Positions 1 through 9,437 of a DNA stretch of 64,000 nt are shown here, one piece after another. A program made the translations under genes and the position numbers. Source of the stretch: Thermomonas aquatica (GTDB lineage: Bacteria > Pseudomonadota > Gammaproteobacteria > Xanthomonadales > Xanthomonadaceae); contig NZ_CP040871.1 in the NCBI RefSeq assembly GCF_006337105.1, positions 620,001-684,000 of the forward strand, given 5' to 3'. Below the pieces are notes generated by a model, which searched no databases, had not been told where the DNA came from, and saw only the letters and a program-made list of their open reading frames with translations. The first letter of the stretch is position 1. Every line of letters starts with the position of its first letter.

Positions 1-236
1 TGGTGAGCATGGGCTCGGTCGGCCTGCCCGGGCAGGCGATCTTCATCGCCACCAACCTGCCGGTGACCCAGGCGATGGGCTTGCCGATCGCCCCGCTGCC
101 GGTGCTGATGGCGGTGGACGCGATCCCCGACGTGCTGGCCACTGTCGGCAACGTCACCGGCGACATGACCGCGAATGCGCTGGTGGCGTCGCGCAGCGGG
201 GATGGCGGAACGGTTCCACCCGCAACCACCGCTTGA
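1..236 (+). CDS. Dicarboxylate/amino acid:cation symporter (DAACS family), 3' end only
   Basis: Only the last 78 or so codons are present; the gene enters from the left edge in the frame beginning at base 3. The visible protein has a small-residue-rich stretch, then MAVDAIPDVLATVGNVTGD. That matches the last transmembrane helix of sodium- or proton-coupled dicarboxylate/glutamate carriers, where a conserved Asp and an N-V-T-G-D segment help form the substrate and cation sites. It would act in the inner membrane. The stop codon (234-236) lies inside a TTGACA hexamer that probably belongs to the thr operon promoter. Substrate cannot be told from this fragment. Confidence 0.75.
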   Translation, partial: VSMGSVGLPGQAIFIATNLPVTQAMGLPIAPLPVLMAVDAIPDVLATVGNVTGDMTANALVASRSGDGGTVPPATTA

Positions 237-262
237 CAGCCCTCGCTGCACTGCAGCACAGT
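233..262 (+). promoter_or_regulatory. Probable promoter of the thr leader and thrABC operon
   Basis: A perfect TTGACA -35 hexamer lies at 233-238, overlapping the stop codon of the upstream symporter. An 18-base spacer leads to CACAGT at 257-262, a weak match to TATAAT that keeps the key A at position 2 and T at position 6. Initiation would fall near 268-270, almost on the leader ATG at 269, so the leader peptide may be translated without a 5' leader. The -35 is clear; the -10 and start site are inferred. Confidence 0.45.
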
Positions 263-268
263 CGGCCC

Positions 269-346
269 ATGTCCCGCCGCCCGACCTCCACCACGACCAT
301 TACCGGTACCGGTACCACGCCGGTGCGGTCGGTCATGCCTGGATAA
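269..346 (+). CDS. thrL: thr operon leader peptide (threonine-rich, 25 aa)
   Basis: This short frame is ATG (269-271) to TAA (344-346). The peptide begins MSRRPTSTTTITGTGTTP, with eight threonines and one isoleucine clustered in residues 6-17. That is the composition of the E. coli ThrL leader, where stalling at Thr and Ile codons controls attenuation of thrABC. It ends 86 bases before thrA and is followed by overlapping GC-rich hairpins. There is no Shine-Dalgarno sequence upstream, which fits the possible leaderless transcript. A chance frame is possible, but a Thr run exactly ahead of thrA makes coincidence unlikely. Confidence 0.75.
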   Translation: MSRRPTSTTTITGTGTTPVRSVMPG

Positions 347-361
347 GTCTTCCACATACAC

Positions 362-401
362 CGCCCCGCACTCGAACAGAGACGGGGCGAAGACCCCGCC
401 C
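362..401 (+). promoter_or_regulatory. Candidate thr attenuator: mutually exclusive hairpins
   Basis: CGCCCCG at 362-368 is a perfect complement of CGGGGCG at 383-389. The same CGGGG at 383-387 can instead pair with CCCCG at 394-398 across a six-base loop, or 385-389 with 397-401. The two folds cannot coexist, the arrangement expected for antiterminator versus terminator between a leader peptide and its operon. No U-run follows the downstream hairpin, so it is not a textbook intrinsic terminator. It could work by another termination mode or by masking the thrA ribosome site (AGGAG at 423-427). Confidence 0.5.
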
Positions 402-432
402 TGACGCGATGCGAGGCACCACAGGAGCCTCG

Positions 433-2931
433 ATGAACGCTTTGCCGCAGCAGGACGACGCCGAACCATCCAAACCCGCCGCACGTTGCCGCGCGCACAA
501 GTTCGGCGGCAGTTCGCTGGCCGATGCCGGCCGCATCCGCCATGTGGCCGGCCTCATGCTGGATGCCGACGATCCGCGCCAGGTCGTGGTCGTGTCCGCG
601 ATGCAGGGCGTGACCGATGCGCTGATCGGCATCGCCAATGCCGCGGCCGAAGGCAGCGATTGGCGGCCCGCGCTGGAGGCCTTGCGACAGAAACACCTCG
701 ATGCCGCGAATGCCCTGCTCGACGCGCCTGCGGACACCCGCGACTGGCTCGACGCGCAATTCGCGCAACTCGCCGAACTGCTGCGTGCGGTCGGCCTGTT
801 GCGGCAGCCGGGGCGCGCCGCGTTCGAACGCATCCAGGGCATGGGCGAGGTGCTGTCCTCGCGCCTGCTGCAGGCGCACCTGCGCGCACGCGGCGGCGAT
901 TACGCGCTGCTCGACGCGCGCGAGGTGCTCGTCGTGCAGCCCGGCGAACTCGGGGTGATCGTCGATTGGGAGCAAAGCGCGAAGCGCCTCGCCGCATGGC
1001 GCACGGCGCACCCGCAGGCGCGCGCGGTGGCCACCGGTTTCGTCGCCGGCGGCAAGGACGGGCTGCCCACGGTGCTGGGCCGCAACGGCAGCGATTTCTC
1101 CGCGGCGATCTTCGCGGCGCTGTTCGATGCCGATGAACTGCATATCTGGTCGGATGTCGACGGCGTGCTGTCCGCCGATCCGCGGCTGGTGCCGGAAGCG
1201 GTCTCGCTGACCGCGATGAGCTACCAGGAAGCCTGCGAACTGGCCTACTTCGGCGCCAAGGTGATCCATCCGCAGACGATGACCCCCGCCATCGCGCGCG
1301 GCCTGCCGATCCTGATGCGCAATACCTTCAACCCGGACTTCCCCGGCACCCGCATCGATGCCGACGGCGGCGCCGGCGGCCCGGTGAAAGGCCTCACCTT
1401 GAACGCCGGGCTTGCGCTGGTCAGCCTGGAAGGCGCCGGCCTGATCGGCGTGCCCGGCACCGCCGAGCGCGTGTTCGCCGCGCTGCATGCGGCGAAGATC
1501 TCGGTGGTGATGATCTCGCAAGGCTCGTCCGAGCATTCGATCTGCTCGGTGGTGCGCGAAGCCGATGCCGCCGCCGCGCGCGACGTGTTGCTGGACGAAT
1601 TCGCGCGCGAGCTCGGCTCGGCGCAGGTGCAAGGCGTGCAGGTCGTACCCGGCATCAGCGTGCTGGCCGCGGTCGGCGACGGCATGGCCGGCACGCCCGG
1701 CATCGCCGCGCAGCTGTTCGGTGCGCTGGCACGCGCACGGGTCAACATCCGCGCCATCGCCCAGGGCGCCTCCGAACGCAACATCTCGGTCGCCATCGCC
1801 GCCGAAGACCAGACCCGCGCATTGCGTGCGGCGCATGCGGCGTTCTGGCTGTCGCCGCAAACCGTGGCGCTGGCGGTGATCGGCCCGGGCAAGGTCGGCG
1901 CCGCCCTGCTCGACCAGCTGCAGGCCGCGCTGCCGCGCCTGCGCAGCGAGGCCAACATCGACCTGCGCCTGCGCGCGTTGGCCACCAGCAGCAAGCTGTG
2001 GCTGAGCGAACATCGCGACAGCAAGGACTGGCGCACGCGCATGGAAGAGGCCCCCATCGCGACCGACCTGTCCGCGATCGCCCGCCACCTGCTCGATACC
2101 CACATGCCGCACGCGGCGATCATCGACTGCAGTGCCAGCAATGCGGTCGCCGAACACTATGCGGAATGGCTGGCCGCCGGCATCCACGTGATCACCCCCA
2201 ACAAGCAGGCGGGTGCTGGTCCGCTCGAACGCTATGCAGCCATCCGCAGCGCACGCGCCCACGGCGGCGCGCGCTTCCGCTACGAAGCCACGGTCGGCGC
2301 CGGCCTGCCGGTGATCTCCACCTTGCGCGACCTGCTCGACACCGGCGACGCACTCATCGCCATCGACGGCATCTTCTCCGGCACCCTGGCCTGGCTGTTC
2401 AACAAATTCGACGGCAGCGTGGCGTTCTCTGAGCTGGTGCGCGAGGCGCATGCGCTGGGCTATACCGAGCCCGACCCGCGCGACGACCTGTCCGGCATGG
2501 ACGTGGCGCGCAAGCTCACCATCCTCGCCCGCGAGGCGGGCATGCCGCTGTCGCTGCAGGATGTCGAGGTGGAGAGCCTGGTCCCCGCCGCGCTGCGCGA
2601 TGCCGACCGCGACGGCTTCATGGCCGGCCTGGCGGCGATGGACGCGCCGATGCTGCAACGCCTGCAGGCCGCGCGCGAACGCGGCTGCGTGCTGCGCTAC
2701 GTCGCCCGCCTGCAGAACGACGGCAGCGCGCGGGTTGCGTTGCTGGAACTGCCGAACGACCATGCCTTCGCCCACCTGCGACTGACCGACAACTGCGTGC
2801 AATTCACCACTCGCCGCTACTGCGACAACCCGCTGATCGTGCAAGGCCCCGGCGCCGGCCCGGAGGTCACCGCCGCCGGCGTGTTCTCCGACCTGCTGCG
2901 CGTGGCCGGCGCGCTGGGAGCGCGCCTGTGA
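433..2931 (+). CDS. thrA: Bifunctional aspartate kinase / homoserine dehydrogenase I
   Basis: A fused enzyme of about 832 aa catalysing the first and third steps from aspartate to threonine and methionine: phosphorylation of aspartate and reduction of aspartate semialdehyde to homoserine. The kinase signature KFGGSS is at residues 23-28. A regulatory region of paired ACT domains occupies roughly residues 320-470. The NAD(P)-binding start of the dehydrogenase ([13 protein letters not shown]) is near residue 480. Length fits ThrA/MetL enzymes, and linkage to thrB and thrC marks it as ThrA. The start at 433 is chosen because AGGAG lies 5 bases upstream and the kinase motif follows at the usual distance. 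The stop overlaps the thrB start by four bases. Confidence 0.95.
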   Translation: MNALPQQDDAEPSKPAARCRAHKFGGSSLADAGRIRHVAGLMLDADDPRQVVVVSAMQGVTDALIGIANAAAEGSDWRPALEALRQKHLDAANALLDAPADTRDWLDAQFAQLAELLRAVGLLRQPGRAAFERIQGMGEVLSSRLLQAHLRARGGDYALLDAREVLVVQPGELGVIVDWEQSAKRLAAWRTAHPQARAVATGFVAGGKDGLPTVLGRNGSDFSAAIFAALFDADELHIWSDVDGVLSADPRLVPEAVSLTAMSYQEACELAYFGAKVIHPQTMTPAIARGLPILMRNTFNPDFPGTRIDADGGAGGPVKGLTLNAGLALVSLEGAGLIGVPGTAERVFAALHAAKISVVMISQGSSEHSICSVVREADAAAARDVLLDEFARELGSAQVQGVQVVPGISVLAAVGDGMAGTPGIAAQLFGALARARVNIRAIAQGASERNISVAIAAEDQTRALRAAHAAFWLSPQTVALAVIGPGKVGAALLDQLQAALPRLRSEANIDLRLRALATSSKLWLSEHRDSKDWRTRMEEAPIATDLSAIARHLLDTHMPHAAIIDCSASNAVAEHYAEWLAAGIHVITPNKQAGAGPLERYAAIRSARAHGGARFRYEATVGAGLPVISTLRDLLDTGDALIAIDGIFSGTLAWLFNKFDGSVAFSELVREAHALGYTEPDPRDDLSGMDVARKLTILAREAGMPLSLQDVEVESLVPAALRDADRDGFMAGLAAMDAPMLQRLQAARERGCVLRYVARLQNDGSARVALLELPNDHAFAHLRLTDNCVQFTTRRYCDNPLIVQGPGAGPEVTAAGVFSDLLRVAGALGARL

Positions 2932-3851
2932 GCCGCGTCGTGCGGGCGTTCTCGCCGGGTTCCGTGGGCAATATCGGCGTCGGCTTCGACATCATCGGCC
3001 ACAGCATCGCCGGCATCGGCGATATCGCCACGGTGCGCCGCATCGACGCGCCGACCGTGCGCATCGCCGCCATCCGCGGCGCTGTCACCGACTTGCCGCT
3101 CGAAGCCGAGCGCAATACCGGCGGCATGGCGCTGATTTCGCTGCGCGAAGCGCTGGCGTTGCCTTACGGCTTCGAACTCGAAATCGACAAGGGCATTCCG
3201 CTCGGCTCCGGGCTGGGCGGTTCCGCCGCGTCCTGCGTCGCCGCGCTGGTGGCGGCGAATGCCCTGCTCGATGCGCCGCTCTCGCCGGAAGCGCTGTATC
3301 CGCACGCACTGACCGGCGAAGCGGTGGCCAGCGGCGGCAAGCACGGCGACAACGTCGGGCCGATGCTGCTGGGCGGGCTGGTGCTGGCCACGGCAGAGCG
3401 GCTGACCAAGATCCATGTGCCGGCCGACTGGCATGCCGCGGTCGTGCATCCGCATGCGGTGCTGGAAACCAAGCATGCACGCGCCGCCCTCGCCGGCCAC
3501 TACGCGCTGGGCGAATTCGTGGCGCAGAGCGCGCAACTCGCGCAGGTCTTGCTGGGCTGCGAACGCGGCGATGCGTCGCTGGTGCGCGCCGGCCTCGACG
3601 ATCTGCTGGTGGAGCCGCGCCGCGCGCCGCTGATCGCCGGCTTCGCCGCGGTCAAGCGCGCCGCACTCGACGCCGGCGCGATGGGCGCCAGCATCTCCGG
3701 CGCCGGCCCCAGCGTGTTCGCCTGGTGCGAGGACGAAACCACGGCGCGCACCGCCGCCACGGCGATGGCACGCGCCTTCGCCGATGCCGGCTTCGACAGC
3801 GACGCGCACCTCACCCCCGTCGCCGGCCCGGCCGCGCGGGTGCTGGCATGA
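2928..3851 (+). CDS. thrB: Homoserine kinase
   Basis: A GHMP-family kinase of 307 aa that phosphorylates homoserine with ATP to O-phosphohomoserine, the fourth step to threonine; cytoplasmic. The ATP-binding GHMP motif [12 protein letters not shown] is near residues 91-102. A C-terminal glycine motif ([14 protein letters not shown]) typical of the family is also present. It starts with GTG at 2928 inside the thrA stop (GTGA overlap) and its own stop overlaps the thrC ATG in the same way. The three proteins are therefore almost certainly made from one message with coupled translation. No truncation or odd residue is visible. Confidence 0.95.
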   Translation: MSRVVRAFSPGSVGNIGVGFDIIGHSIAGIGDIATVRRIDAPTVRIAAIRGAVTDLPLEAERNTGGMALISLREALALPYGFELEIDKGIPLGSGLGGSAASCVAALVAANALLDAPLSPEALYPHALTGEAVASGGKHGDNVGPMLLGGLVLATAERLTKIHVPADWHAAVVHPHAVLETKHARAALAGHYALGEFVAQSAQLAQVLLGCERGDASLVRAGLDDLLVEPRRAPLIAGFAAVKRAALDAGAMGASISGAGPSVFAWCEDETTARTAATAMARAFADAGFDSDAHLTPVAGPAARVLA

Positions 3852-5143
3852 AGGCGCTGAGCACGCGCGGCAACGCGCCGGCGGTGTCGATCGCCGATGC
3901 CATCGCCGCCGGCCTGGCGCCCGATGGCGGCCTGTACATGCCGGACTCGTGGCCGTCGTTCTCGCCAGCGGAGTTCGATGGCGACGAAACCACCGCGCAG
4001 GTCGCCATGCGCATGCTGGCGCCGTTCTTCGCCGGCGATGCGCTGGCGCCGGAACTGGCGGCGATCTGCGCGGACGCCTTCCACGTCGAACCGCCGCTGC
4101 GCGCGTTCGGGAAGGACGGCGATTTCGTGCTGGAGCTGTTCCACGGTCCCACCGCCGCGTTCAAGGACTACGGTGCGCGCTTCCTGGCCGGATGCCTGGC
4201 GGCGCTTCCGCGTGCGGACGGCAAGCCGCTCACCATCGTCGTCGCCACCTCGGGCGATACCGGCGCCGCGGTGGCCGGCGCCTTCCACGGACGGCCCGGC
4301 ATCCGCGTGGCGATCCTCTATCCCGATGGCCGCGTCTCGCCGCGGCAGGCGCACCAGTTGGGCTGCTTCGGCGACAACATCCGCGCGTTCCGGGTGGACG
4401 GCAGCTTCGACGACTGCCAGCGCATGGCCAAGGCGCTGCTGTCGGATGCCGCGTTCCGCGACCAGGTGCCGCTGGGCTCGGCCAACAGCATCAGCCTGGG
4501 CCGCCTGTTCCCGCAGGCCGCCTACTATGCGCGCGCCGCGCTGCTGCACTGGCGCGCCACCGGCAACGCGCTGAATTTCGTGGTGCCCACCGGCAACCTG
4601 GGCAATGCGCTGGCCTGCCTGCTGGCGAAGCGGCTGGGATTGCCGATCGGCGAGATCGTGCTGGCCAGCAATGCCAACGATGTGCTGCCGGCCTTCTTCG
4701 CCGGCGCCGAATACGCGCCGCGCGCCAGCATCGCCACGCTGGCGAACGCGATGGACGTGGGCGCGCCCAGCAATTTCGAACGCCTGCAATGGCTGTATCC
4801 GGATGCCGCCGAACTGCGCCGCGTGCTGCGCGCGGAAGCGGTCGGCGACGACGCCATCCGCCAGGCCATCCTGCGCACCCGTGCGACGCGCGAGTACATC
4901 GCCTGCCCGCATACCGCCTGCGCCGCCGAGGTGCTGGACCGCCTGCGCGCGCGTGACGAGCAAGGCGACTGGGCGGTGGTCGCCACCGCGCATCCGGCCA
5001 AGTTCCCCGAGGTGGTGGAGCCGCTGCTGGGCGATGCGGTGGCCTTGCCGCCCGCACTGCAGGCGATGCTGGATCGCCCCAGCAGCGCCGAGCCGCTGGC
5101 CAACAACGAGGACGTCCTGCGCGCGCGATTGCGCGACTGGTGA
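3848..5143 (+). CDS. thrC: Threonine synthase
   Basis: A PLP enzyme of 431 aa that converts O-phosphohomoserine to threonine. The motif [13 protein letters not shown] carries the PLP lysine (about residue 106). [14 protein letters not shown] is the phosphate/PLP loop typical of fold-type II enzymes. The start ATG overlaps the thrB stop. The gene ends one base from the end of the convergent photolyase gene, with no convincing terminator between them. Transcripts from the two operons may therefore run into each other. Confidence 0.95.
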   Translation: MKALSTRGNAPAVSIADAIAAGLAPDGGLYMPDSWPSFSPAEFDGDETTAQVAMRMLAPFFAGDALAPELAAICADAFHVEPPLRAFGKDGDFVLELFHGPTAAFKDYGARFLAGCLAALPRADGKPLTIVVATSGDTGAAVAGAFHGRPGIRVAILYPDGRVSPRQAHQLGCFGDNIRAFRVDGSFDDCQRMAKALLSDAAFRDQVPLGSANSISLGRLFPQAAYYARAALLHWRATGNALNFVVPTGNLGNALACLLAKRLGLPIGEIVLASNANDVLPAFFAGAEYAPRASIATLANAMDVGAPSNFERLQWLYPDAAELRRVLRAEAVGDDAIRQAILRTRATREYIACPHTACAAEVLDRLRARDEQGDWAVVATAHPAKFPEVVEPLLGDAVALPPALQAMLDRPSSAEPLANNEDVLRARLRDW

Positions 5144-5144
5144 C

Positions 5145-6512
5145 TCAGCCCGTGGCCTTGAGCCGCGCCAGCGCATCGGCGCGGCCCTGCGCCGGATCGA
5201 TGATGGGCCGCCGCGGGTAGCCCGGCACGACGATCCCCGCCTCCCACGGCGCGTGGATGGCCGTGGCGTCCAGTCCGGCGAGTTCCGGCAGCCAGCGGCG
5301 GATGTAGTCGCCGAGCGGATCGAAGCGGCGCGACTGGGTGACCGGATTGAAGATGCGGAAATACGGCGCGGCGTCCACGCCGGTGCCGGCGACCCATTGC
5401 CAGCCGAGCGCGTTGTTGGCCAGGTCGGCATCGACCAGGGTATGCAGGAACCAGGCCGCGCCTTCGCGCCAGTGGATGCCCATGTGTTTGGTCAGCCAGG
5501 ACGCCACCACCATGCGCACGCGGTTGTGCATGCGGCCGGTGCGCCAGAGCTGGCGCATGCCGGCATCCACCAGCGGCACGCCGGTGCAGCCCTGCCGCCA
5601 GGCGCGCAAGCCCGCCGGGTCGCTGCGCCAGGGCAGCGTGTCGAATTTCGGATTGAAGTTCCCGCTGGCGCTGGCCGGCCAGTGCTGCAGGACGTAATAG
5701 GCGAACTCGCGCCAGCCCAATTCGGCGATGAACTTGCCGGCGCCGGGCCCGCCGCGTTCGCGTGCCGCCTGCAGCACCTGGCCGGGACCGATCTCGCCGA
5801 AATGCAGATGCGGCGAGAGCAACGAGGTGGCATCCAGCGCCGGCAGGTCGCGGTGTTCGGGATACGCGTCGAGGCCGTCGAGGAACGCCCGCAGGCGCGC
5901 ATGCGCTCCCGCCTCGCCGGGCAGCGTGCGGTCGAAGAAGGCCGCGTCCCAGGCGGGCTTGGGTGCCGCGATCGCGCGCTTCGCATCCGCCAGCGATGCC
6001 GGCAGCCCGATGCAGGCCAAGCGTTCCGGCGCCGGCCGCGGGCGATGCCGCCAGGTCGGCAACGCCGCCTTGAAGAACGGCGTGAACACGCGATACGGCG
6101 CTTCGGCGCGGGTGCGCACCGCATCGGCATCGGTCAGCATGCGCCCGCCCGCGCGGCGCATCGCCACGCCATCGGCGGACAGGCGCCTGGCGATGCGCGC
6201 ATCGCGGGCGTCGGCATCCGGCTCGTGCAGCGCGCTGATGTGCACGGCGCTGGCGCACGCGTCCGCGGCGAGCCGCGGCAACAGGACTTCGGCGTCGCCG
6301 GCCAGCACATGCAGTTCGCCGCCGCGCATGGCGATGTCCGCGGCCAGCGCGGCCAACGAACGCCGCAGCCAGGCGCGCGAGGCGCTGTAGGGCGCGTCGT
6401 CCTCGTCGATGTAGACCAGCAGCAGCGCATCGTGCGACTGCAGCGCGCGTTCCAGCGCGGGATGGTCGGCCAGGCGCAGGTCGCGGCGGAACCAGACGAT
6501 GCCGGTGTTCAT
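5145..6512 (-). CDS. phrB: Deoxyribodipyrimidine photolyase (cryptochrome/photolyase family)
   Basis: A 455-aa flavoprotein that uses blue light to split UV-induced cyclobutane pyrimidine dimers in DNA. The N-terminal antenna domain starts with IVWFRRDLRLADHPAL. The C-terminal FAD/DNA-binding domain has WRTGRMHNRVRMVVASW and the segment ending WQWVAGTGVDAAPYFRIFNP, both family signatures. Its start overlaps the stop of the lipocalin gene by four bases, making it the last gene of the ECF/ChrR-headed block. That fits light-stress control: a photolyase gene belongs to the singlet-oxygen sigma-E regulon of Rhodobacter (established knowledge). The start at 6512 gives a complete antenna domain. Confidence 0.93.
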   Translation of the reverse strand: MNTGIVWFRRDLRLADHPALERALQSHDALLLVYIDEDDAPYSASRAWLRRSLAALAADIAMRGGELHVLAGDAEVLLPRLAADACASAVHISALHEPDADARDARIARRLSADGVAMRRAGGRMLTDADAVRTRAEAPYRVFTPFFKAALPTWRHRPRPAPERLACIGLPASLADAKRAIAAPKPAWDAAFFDRTLPGEAGAHARLRAFLDGLDAYPEHRDLPALDATSLLSPHLHFGEIGPGQVLQAARERGGPGAGKFIAELGWREFAYYVLQHWPASASGNFNPKFDTLPWRSDPAGLRAWRQGCTGVPLVDAGMRQLWRTGRMHNRVRMVVASWLTKHMGIHWREGAAWFLHTLVDADLANNALGWQWVAGTGVDAAPYFRIFNPVTQSRRFDPLGDYIRRWLPELAGLDATAIHAPWEAGIVVPGYPRRPIIDPAQGRADALARLKATG

Positions 6513-7054
6513 CGGTCCTTCGCGGCGCCCGATTGCGGGACCATGCGCAGCTTGCCCGTGTCGTAGCCCAGCGCCTCGATCCTGGCGATGGCGGCGTCCA
6601 GCTGCTCCTTCGGCAATGCCGGCGTGCGCGCCATCAGCCAGACATAGTCGCGTTTGCTGCGCCCGACGATCGTGCGCGAGTAATCCGGCGCCAGGTCCAC
6701 GATCACGTACTCGGCCTTGATCGGCCACACGAACTGCATGCCCCATACGGCGTTGTGGCTGCCTTCCACCACGGTGCCGACCGGCTCCATCGTCTCGATG
6801 GGCGCATCGAAGCTGCCCTTGCGCTGCCTGAAGGTGGTGCGGATCCTGCCGTCGCCGTCCAGGCGATAGGACTCGACGGCGTCGTAGGCGTCCTTTTCCG
6901 GCCGCGACGGGATGTGCGCGATCACGTACCAGTCGCCCATGAAGCGCGGCAGGTCGACCGAGGCCACCGGCGGGATGGCGGGTTCCTGGGTGGCGCAGGC
7001 GCCGAGCAGCGTCGCGAGCGCGGCGGCGAGGATCGAGCCCTCCTTCATCGTCAT
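6509..7054 (-). CDS. blc: Outer membrane lipoprotein, Blc-type lipocalin
   Basis: A 181-aa lipoprotein with a signal peptide and lipobox LLGAC (Cys at about residue 20). It is therefore expected to be lipidated and probably moved to the outer membrane. The lipocalin fold is shown by the GDWYVIAHIP segment (the G-x-W motif) and a late SRTIVGRSKRDYVWLMAR strand region. Blc lipocalins bind lysophospholipids or fatty acids and are linked to membrane stress. It sits between a Cfa-like methyltransferase and the photolyase with four-base overlaps on both sides. The MTMK start (7054) is chosen because of the ATGA overlap; 7048 is an alternative. Confidence 0.9.
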   Translation of the reverse strand: MTMKEGSILAAALATLLGACATQEPAIPPVASVDLPRFMGDWYVIAHIPSRPEKDAYDAVESYRLDGDGRIRTTFRQRKGSFDAPIETMEPVGTVVEGSHNAVWGMQFVWPIKAEYVIVDLAPDYSRTIVGRSKRDYVWLMARTPALPKEQLDAAIARIEALGYDTGKLRMVPQSGAAKDR

Positions 7055-8130
7055 GCCTCCCTGGCGAAACGGTAGTGGGCGACCATCCATTCGCGGCCGT
7101 GGTCGTAACCGAACAGTTCCGCGCAGCTCATCCAGAACATCCGCCAGCGCTGCCACCACAGGCCGGCGGCATCGCCATAGGCCTGGCGCAGGATCGGCAT
7201 CACCTCGTCGCGGCGCGCGTCCTGGTTGGCCAGCCAGTGGTTGGCGGTGCGCTGGTAATGGGTGCCGTCGACCAGCCAGCGGTCCTCGATGCGCAATGCG
7301 TCCTGAAACCACAGCAGGGTATCGGCGGCCGGCATCAGCCCGCCGGTGAAGAAGTGGCGGCCCATCCAGTTGTCGTCGCCCGCGGTCTCGAACGGATAGG
7401 CCAGGGTGCGATGGCAGAAGATGTGCACGAACAGCTTGCCGCCGGGCCGGAGCCACGTGCCGATGCGCGCGAGCAGCGTTGCGTAGTTGCGCATGTGCTC
7501 GAACATCTCCACCGACACGCAGCGGTCGAACGCCTGCGCGGGCAACTGCAGCGCGTTCGCGTCGCGGGTCAGCACGCGCACATTGGCGTGGCCACGCTCG
7601 CGGCAGCGCGCCTCGATGAACTGCCGTTGCGGCGCCGAGTTCGACACCGCGGTGATCCGCGCATCGGGAAAGCGTTCCGCCATCCACAGGGTCAGCGAAC
7701 CCCATCCGCAGCCCAGTTCCAGGATGTCCTGGCCATCGGCCAGCTGCGCGCGTTCGCCGTACAACGCCAGCATCGCTTCTTCCGCCTGTGCCAGGGACTC
7801 GTCGCCCGTCGGGTAGAAGCAGCCGGAGTATTTCAGGCGCGGGCCCAGGCAGCGCTCGAAGAAGCCCGGCGGCAGTTCGTAGTGCTGGCGGTTGGCGGCA
7901 TCCACGTGCAGCGCCACCGCGCTTTGCCGCAAGTCCGCGACCAGCGCCGAATGCCGGCGCGCGGCGGCATCGGGGTCCAGCGCATGTTCCTCGCGCAGGC
8001 GTTGCGCGCACAGCCGGCGGATGCCCGCGCGCAGCAGGGCGTCCGGCAGCTGGCCGCGCTCCGCCAGCCCCAGCAGGCCGGGCGCGGCGCGGTCGTCCTG
8101 CGGCTGCATCGCCTCGACGGTTGCGTTCAT
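7051..8130 (-). CDS. SAM-dependent methyltransferase, Cfa/coclaurine-N-methyltransferase-like
   Basis: A 359-aa methyltransferase with SAM motif I ILELGCGWGSLTLWMA near residue 140 and the preceding CLGPRLKYSGCFYP segment. That segment is typical of the Cfa branch that includes plant coclaurine and tocopherol-type methyltransferases. It is clearly different from the second Cfa-like protein of this block (9438-10706), which has the classic Cfa layout, so they are not a recent duplication. A strong AAGGAGG site precedes the ATG at 8130. Substrate is unknown; given its partners an acyl chain in phospholipid is the likely acceptor. The gene overlaps both neighbours by four bases. Confidence 0.85.
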   Translation of the reverse strand: MNATVEAMQPQDDRAAPGLLGLAERGQLPDALLRAGIRRLCAQRLREEHALDPDAAARRHSALVADLRQSAVALHVDAANRQHYELPPGFFERCLGPRLKYSGCFYPTGDESLAQAEEAMLALYGERAQLADGQDILELGCGWGSLTLWMAERFPDARITAVSNSAPQRQFIEARCRERGHANVRVLTRDANALQLPAQAFDRCVSVEMFEHMRNYATLLARIGTWLRPGGKLFVHIFCHRTLAYPFETAGDDNWMGRHFFTGGLMPAADTLLWFQDALRIEDRWLVDGTHYQRTANHWLANQDARRDEVMPILRQAYGDAAGLWWQRWRMFWMSCAELFGYDHGREWMVAHYRFAREA

Positions 8131-8909
8131 CGTTCCTCCTTGGGAAACCACGGGATCAGCATCGGCGTGCTGCGCTGGTAGCGCGCATAGTCCTCGCCGC
8201 GCGTGCGCAGGGCCTGGGCTTCGGTGAACGGCACGCCGCTGAGGAAGCGCAGGAACAGGTACATCACCACCGGTCCGCTCCATGCCAGCCACGCGAGCGG
8301 CGAGCCCGCCGCCAGCAGCACGTAGGCGAACCAGTGCAGCCATTCGAAGAAATAATTGGGATGCCGCGAATAGCGCCACAGTCCCGCGCGGCAGGCCTTG
8401 CCGCTGTTGGCGGGATCGGCGCGGAAACGCGAGAGCTGGCGATCGGCGATGGCCTCGCCGGCCACGCAGGCGATCCACACGGCGATGCCGGCCATGAACC
8501 ACGCGTTCCAGTGCGCCACCGGGTTGGCGGCCACCGCCAGGAACGGCAACGCGAACAAGGCGACCAGCAGCGCCTGGAACTGGAACATCGTCAGCCACTT
8601 CAGCGGCGCATCGCCCCAGCGCTTGCGCAACTGCGCGTAACGACCGTCCTCGGCCTCGCCGCGCACGCGGTGCAGCAGGTGCAGGCCCAGGCGCAGCCCC
8701 CACAGACCGCCGAGCGCTGCCAACAACAGGCGCGGCAACAAGGCGCCCTGGCCCGTGGCCGCCGTCAGCACGGCCGCACCGCCGACGCCGAACGACCACA
8801 CCACATCGACGATGCCGGCATTGCGCGTGCGCTGCTGGCGCCGCCAGGCAAGCGCCTGCGCGACCGCCGCCAGCGACCAGACCAACAGGAGTTGCTGCCA
8901 CGGGTTCAT
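8127..8909 (-). CDS. DUF1295 membrane protein (steroid 5-alpha-reductase-like)
   Basis: A 260-aa polytopic inner-membrane protein with about six or seven hydrophobic helices. The C-terminal GLWRYSRHPNYFFEWLHWF segment is characteristic of DUF1295 and the related steroid reductase/isoprenylcysteine methyltransferase superfamily, where the R-H-P-N-Y region binds NADPH or SAM. The family has no settled function. Placed between Cfa-like methyltransferases and DUF2878, it may reduce or otherwise finish a modified acyl chain; that is inference. Both ends overlap neighbouring genes by four bases. Confidence 0.85.
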   Translation of the reverse strand: MNPWQQLLLVWSLAAVAQALAWRRQQRTRNAGIVDVVWSFGVGGAAVLTAATGQGALLPRLLLAALGGLWGLRLGLHLLHRVRGEAEDGRYAQLRKRWGDAPLKWLTMFQFQALLVALFALPFLAVAANPVAHWNAWFMAGIAVWIACVAGEAIADRQLSRFRADPANSGKACRAGLWRYSRHPNYFFEWLHWFAYVLLAAGSPLAWLAWSGPVVMYLFLRFLSGVPFTEAQALRTRGEDYARYQRSTPMLIPWFPKEER

Positions 8910-9436
8910 GCGTGCGCCTCGCGTTGCAGGAGAAGCGGCCGTTGGGCGATGCGCAGCAGCAACGGCAACGCGATCGCCCAGGCCAGGCCGAGCATCAGCA
9001 CGCCCCGCCAGACCGGCGCCGCGAACGCGACCGCGCCGAACCCGCGCGCCGCGCCCAGGTAGGCCAGCGGCGCGCCCACCCCGGCGAATGCCGCGGCCGT
9101 CCAGGGATGCCGCGCGAACCATGCCATCGAATGGTTGAGGGTCAAGGCGAACGCGCCCCACAACGCCACGATCCAGGCAGGCGCCGGCCATCCCGGCGGT
9201 GTCGCCGCATGCTGCAGGAGGCCCGCCAGCGACAGGCCCGCTTCGATGGAAAGGCCGCAGGCCAACGCCGCGACCAGCACGCGCGCGTCATCGCCGCGTC
9301 GCCGCGACACGCCGAGTTGCAAGGCCAGGAACGCCGCGCAGGCGAGCACGCCCAGCCAGGGCATGCCGCGCCCCGCGCTCCACACGGTGGCGAACCATGC
9401 GGCCTGGTAACCGAGCAGGTTGGCCCAGTTCGCCAT
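8906..9436 (-). CDS. DUF2878 small inner-membrane protein
   Basis: A 176-aa protein, mostly hydrophobic, with about five predicted membrane helices and a short Arg-rich loop (SRRRGDDAR) near residue 47. I assign it to DUF2878, a family I know mainly as a neighbour of cfa, DUF1365 and amine-oxidase-like genes. The ATG at 9436 lies two bases beyond the end of the upstream cfa gene, so translation is probably coupled. Downstream it overlaps the DUF1295 gene by four bases. No catalytic residues can be named; a membrane partner of the lipid-modifying enzymes is the best guess. Confidence 0.7.
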   Translation of the reverse strand: MANWANLLGYQAAWFATVWSAGRGMPWLGVLACAAFLALQLGVSRRRGDDARVLVAALACGLSIEAGLSLAGLLQHAATPPGWPAPAWIVALWGAFALTLNHSMAWFARHPWTAAAFAGVGAPLAYLGAARGFGAVAFAAPVWRGVLMLGLAWAIALPLLLRIAQRPLLLQREAHA

Positions 9437-9437
9437 C

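Noticed and set aside
154..2844. Very long open frame antisense to thrA
   Set aside because: Its translation is Arg/His/Gly/Ala-rich low-complexity sequence with no recognisable motif, and thrA on the other strand has full enzyme signatures. Strong third-position GC bias keeps other frames open throughout this window (similar cases at 20976-24089, 24453-27599 and 29721-33438).
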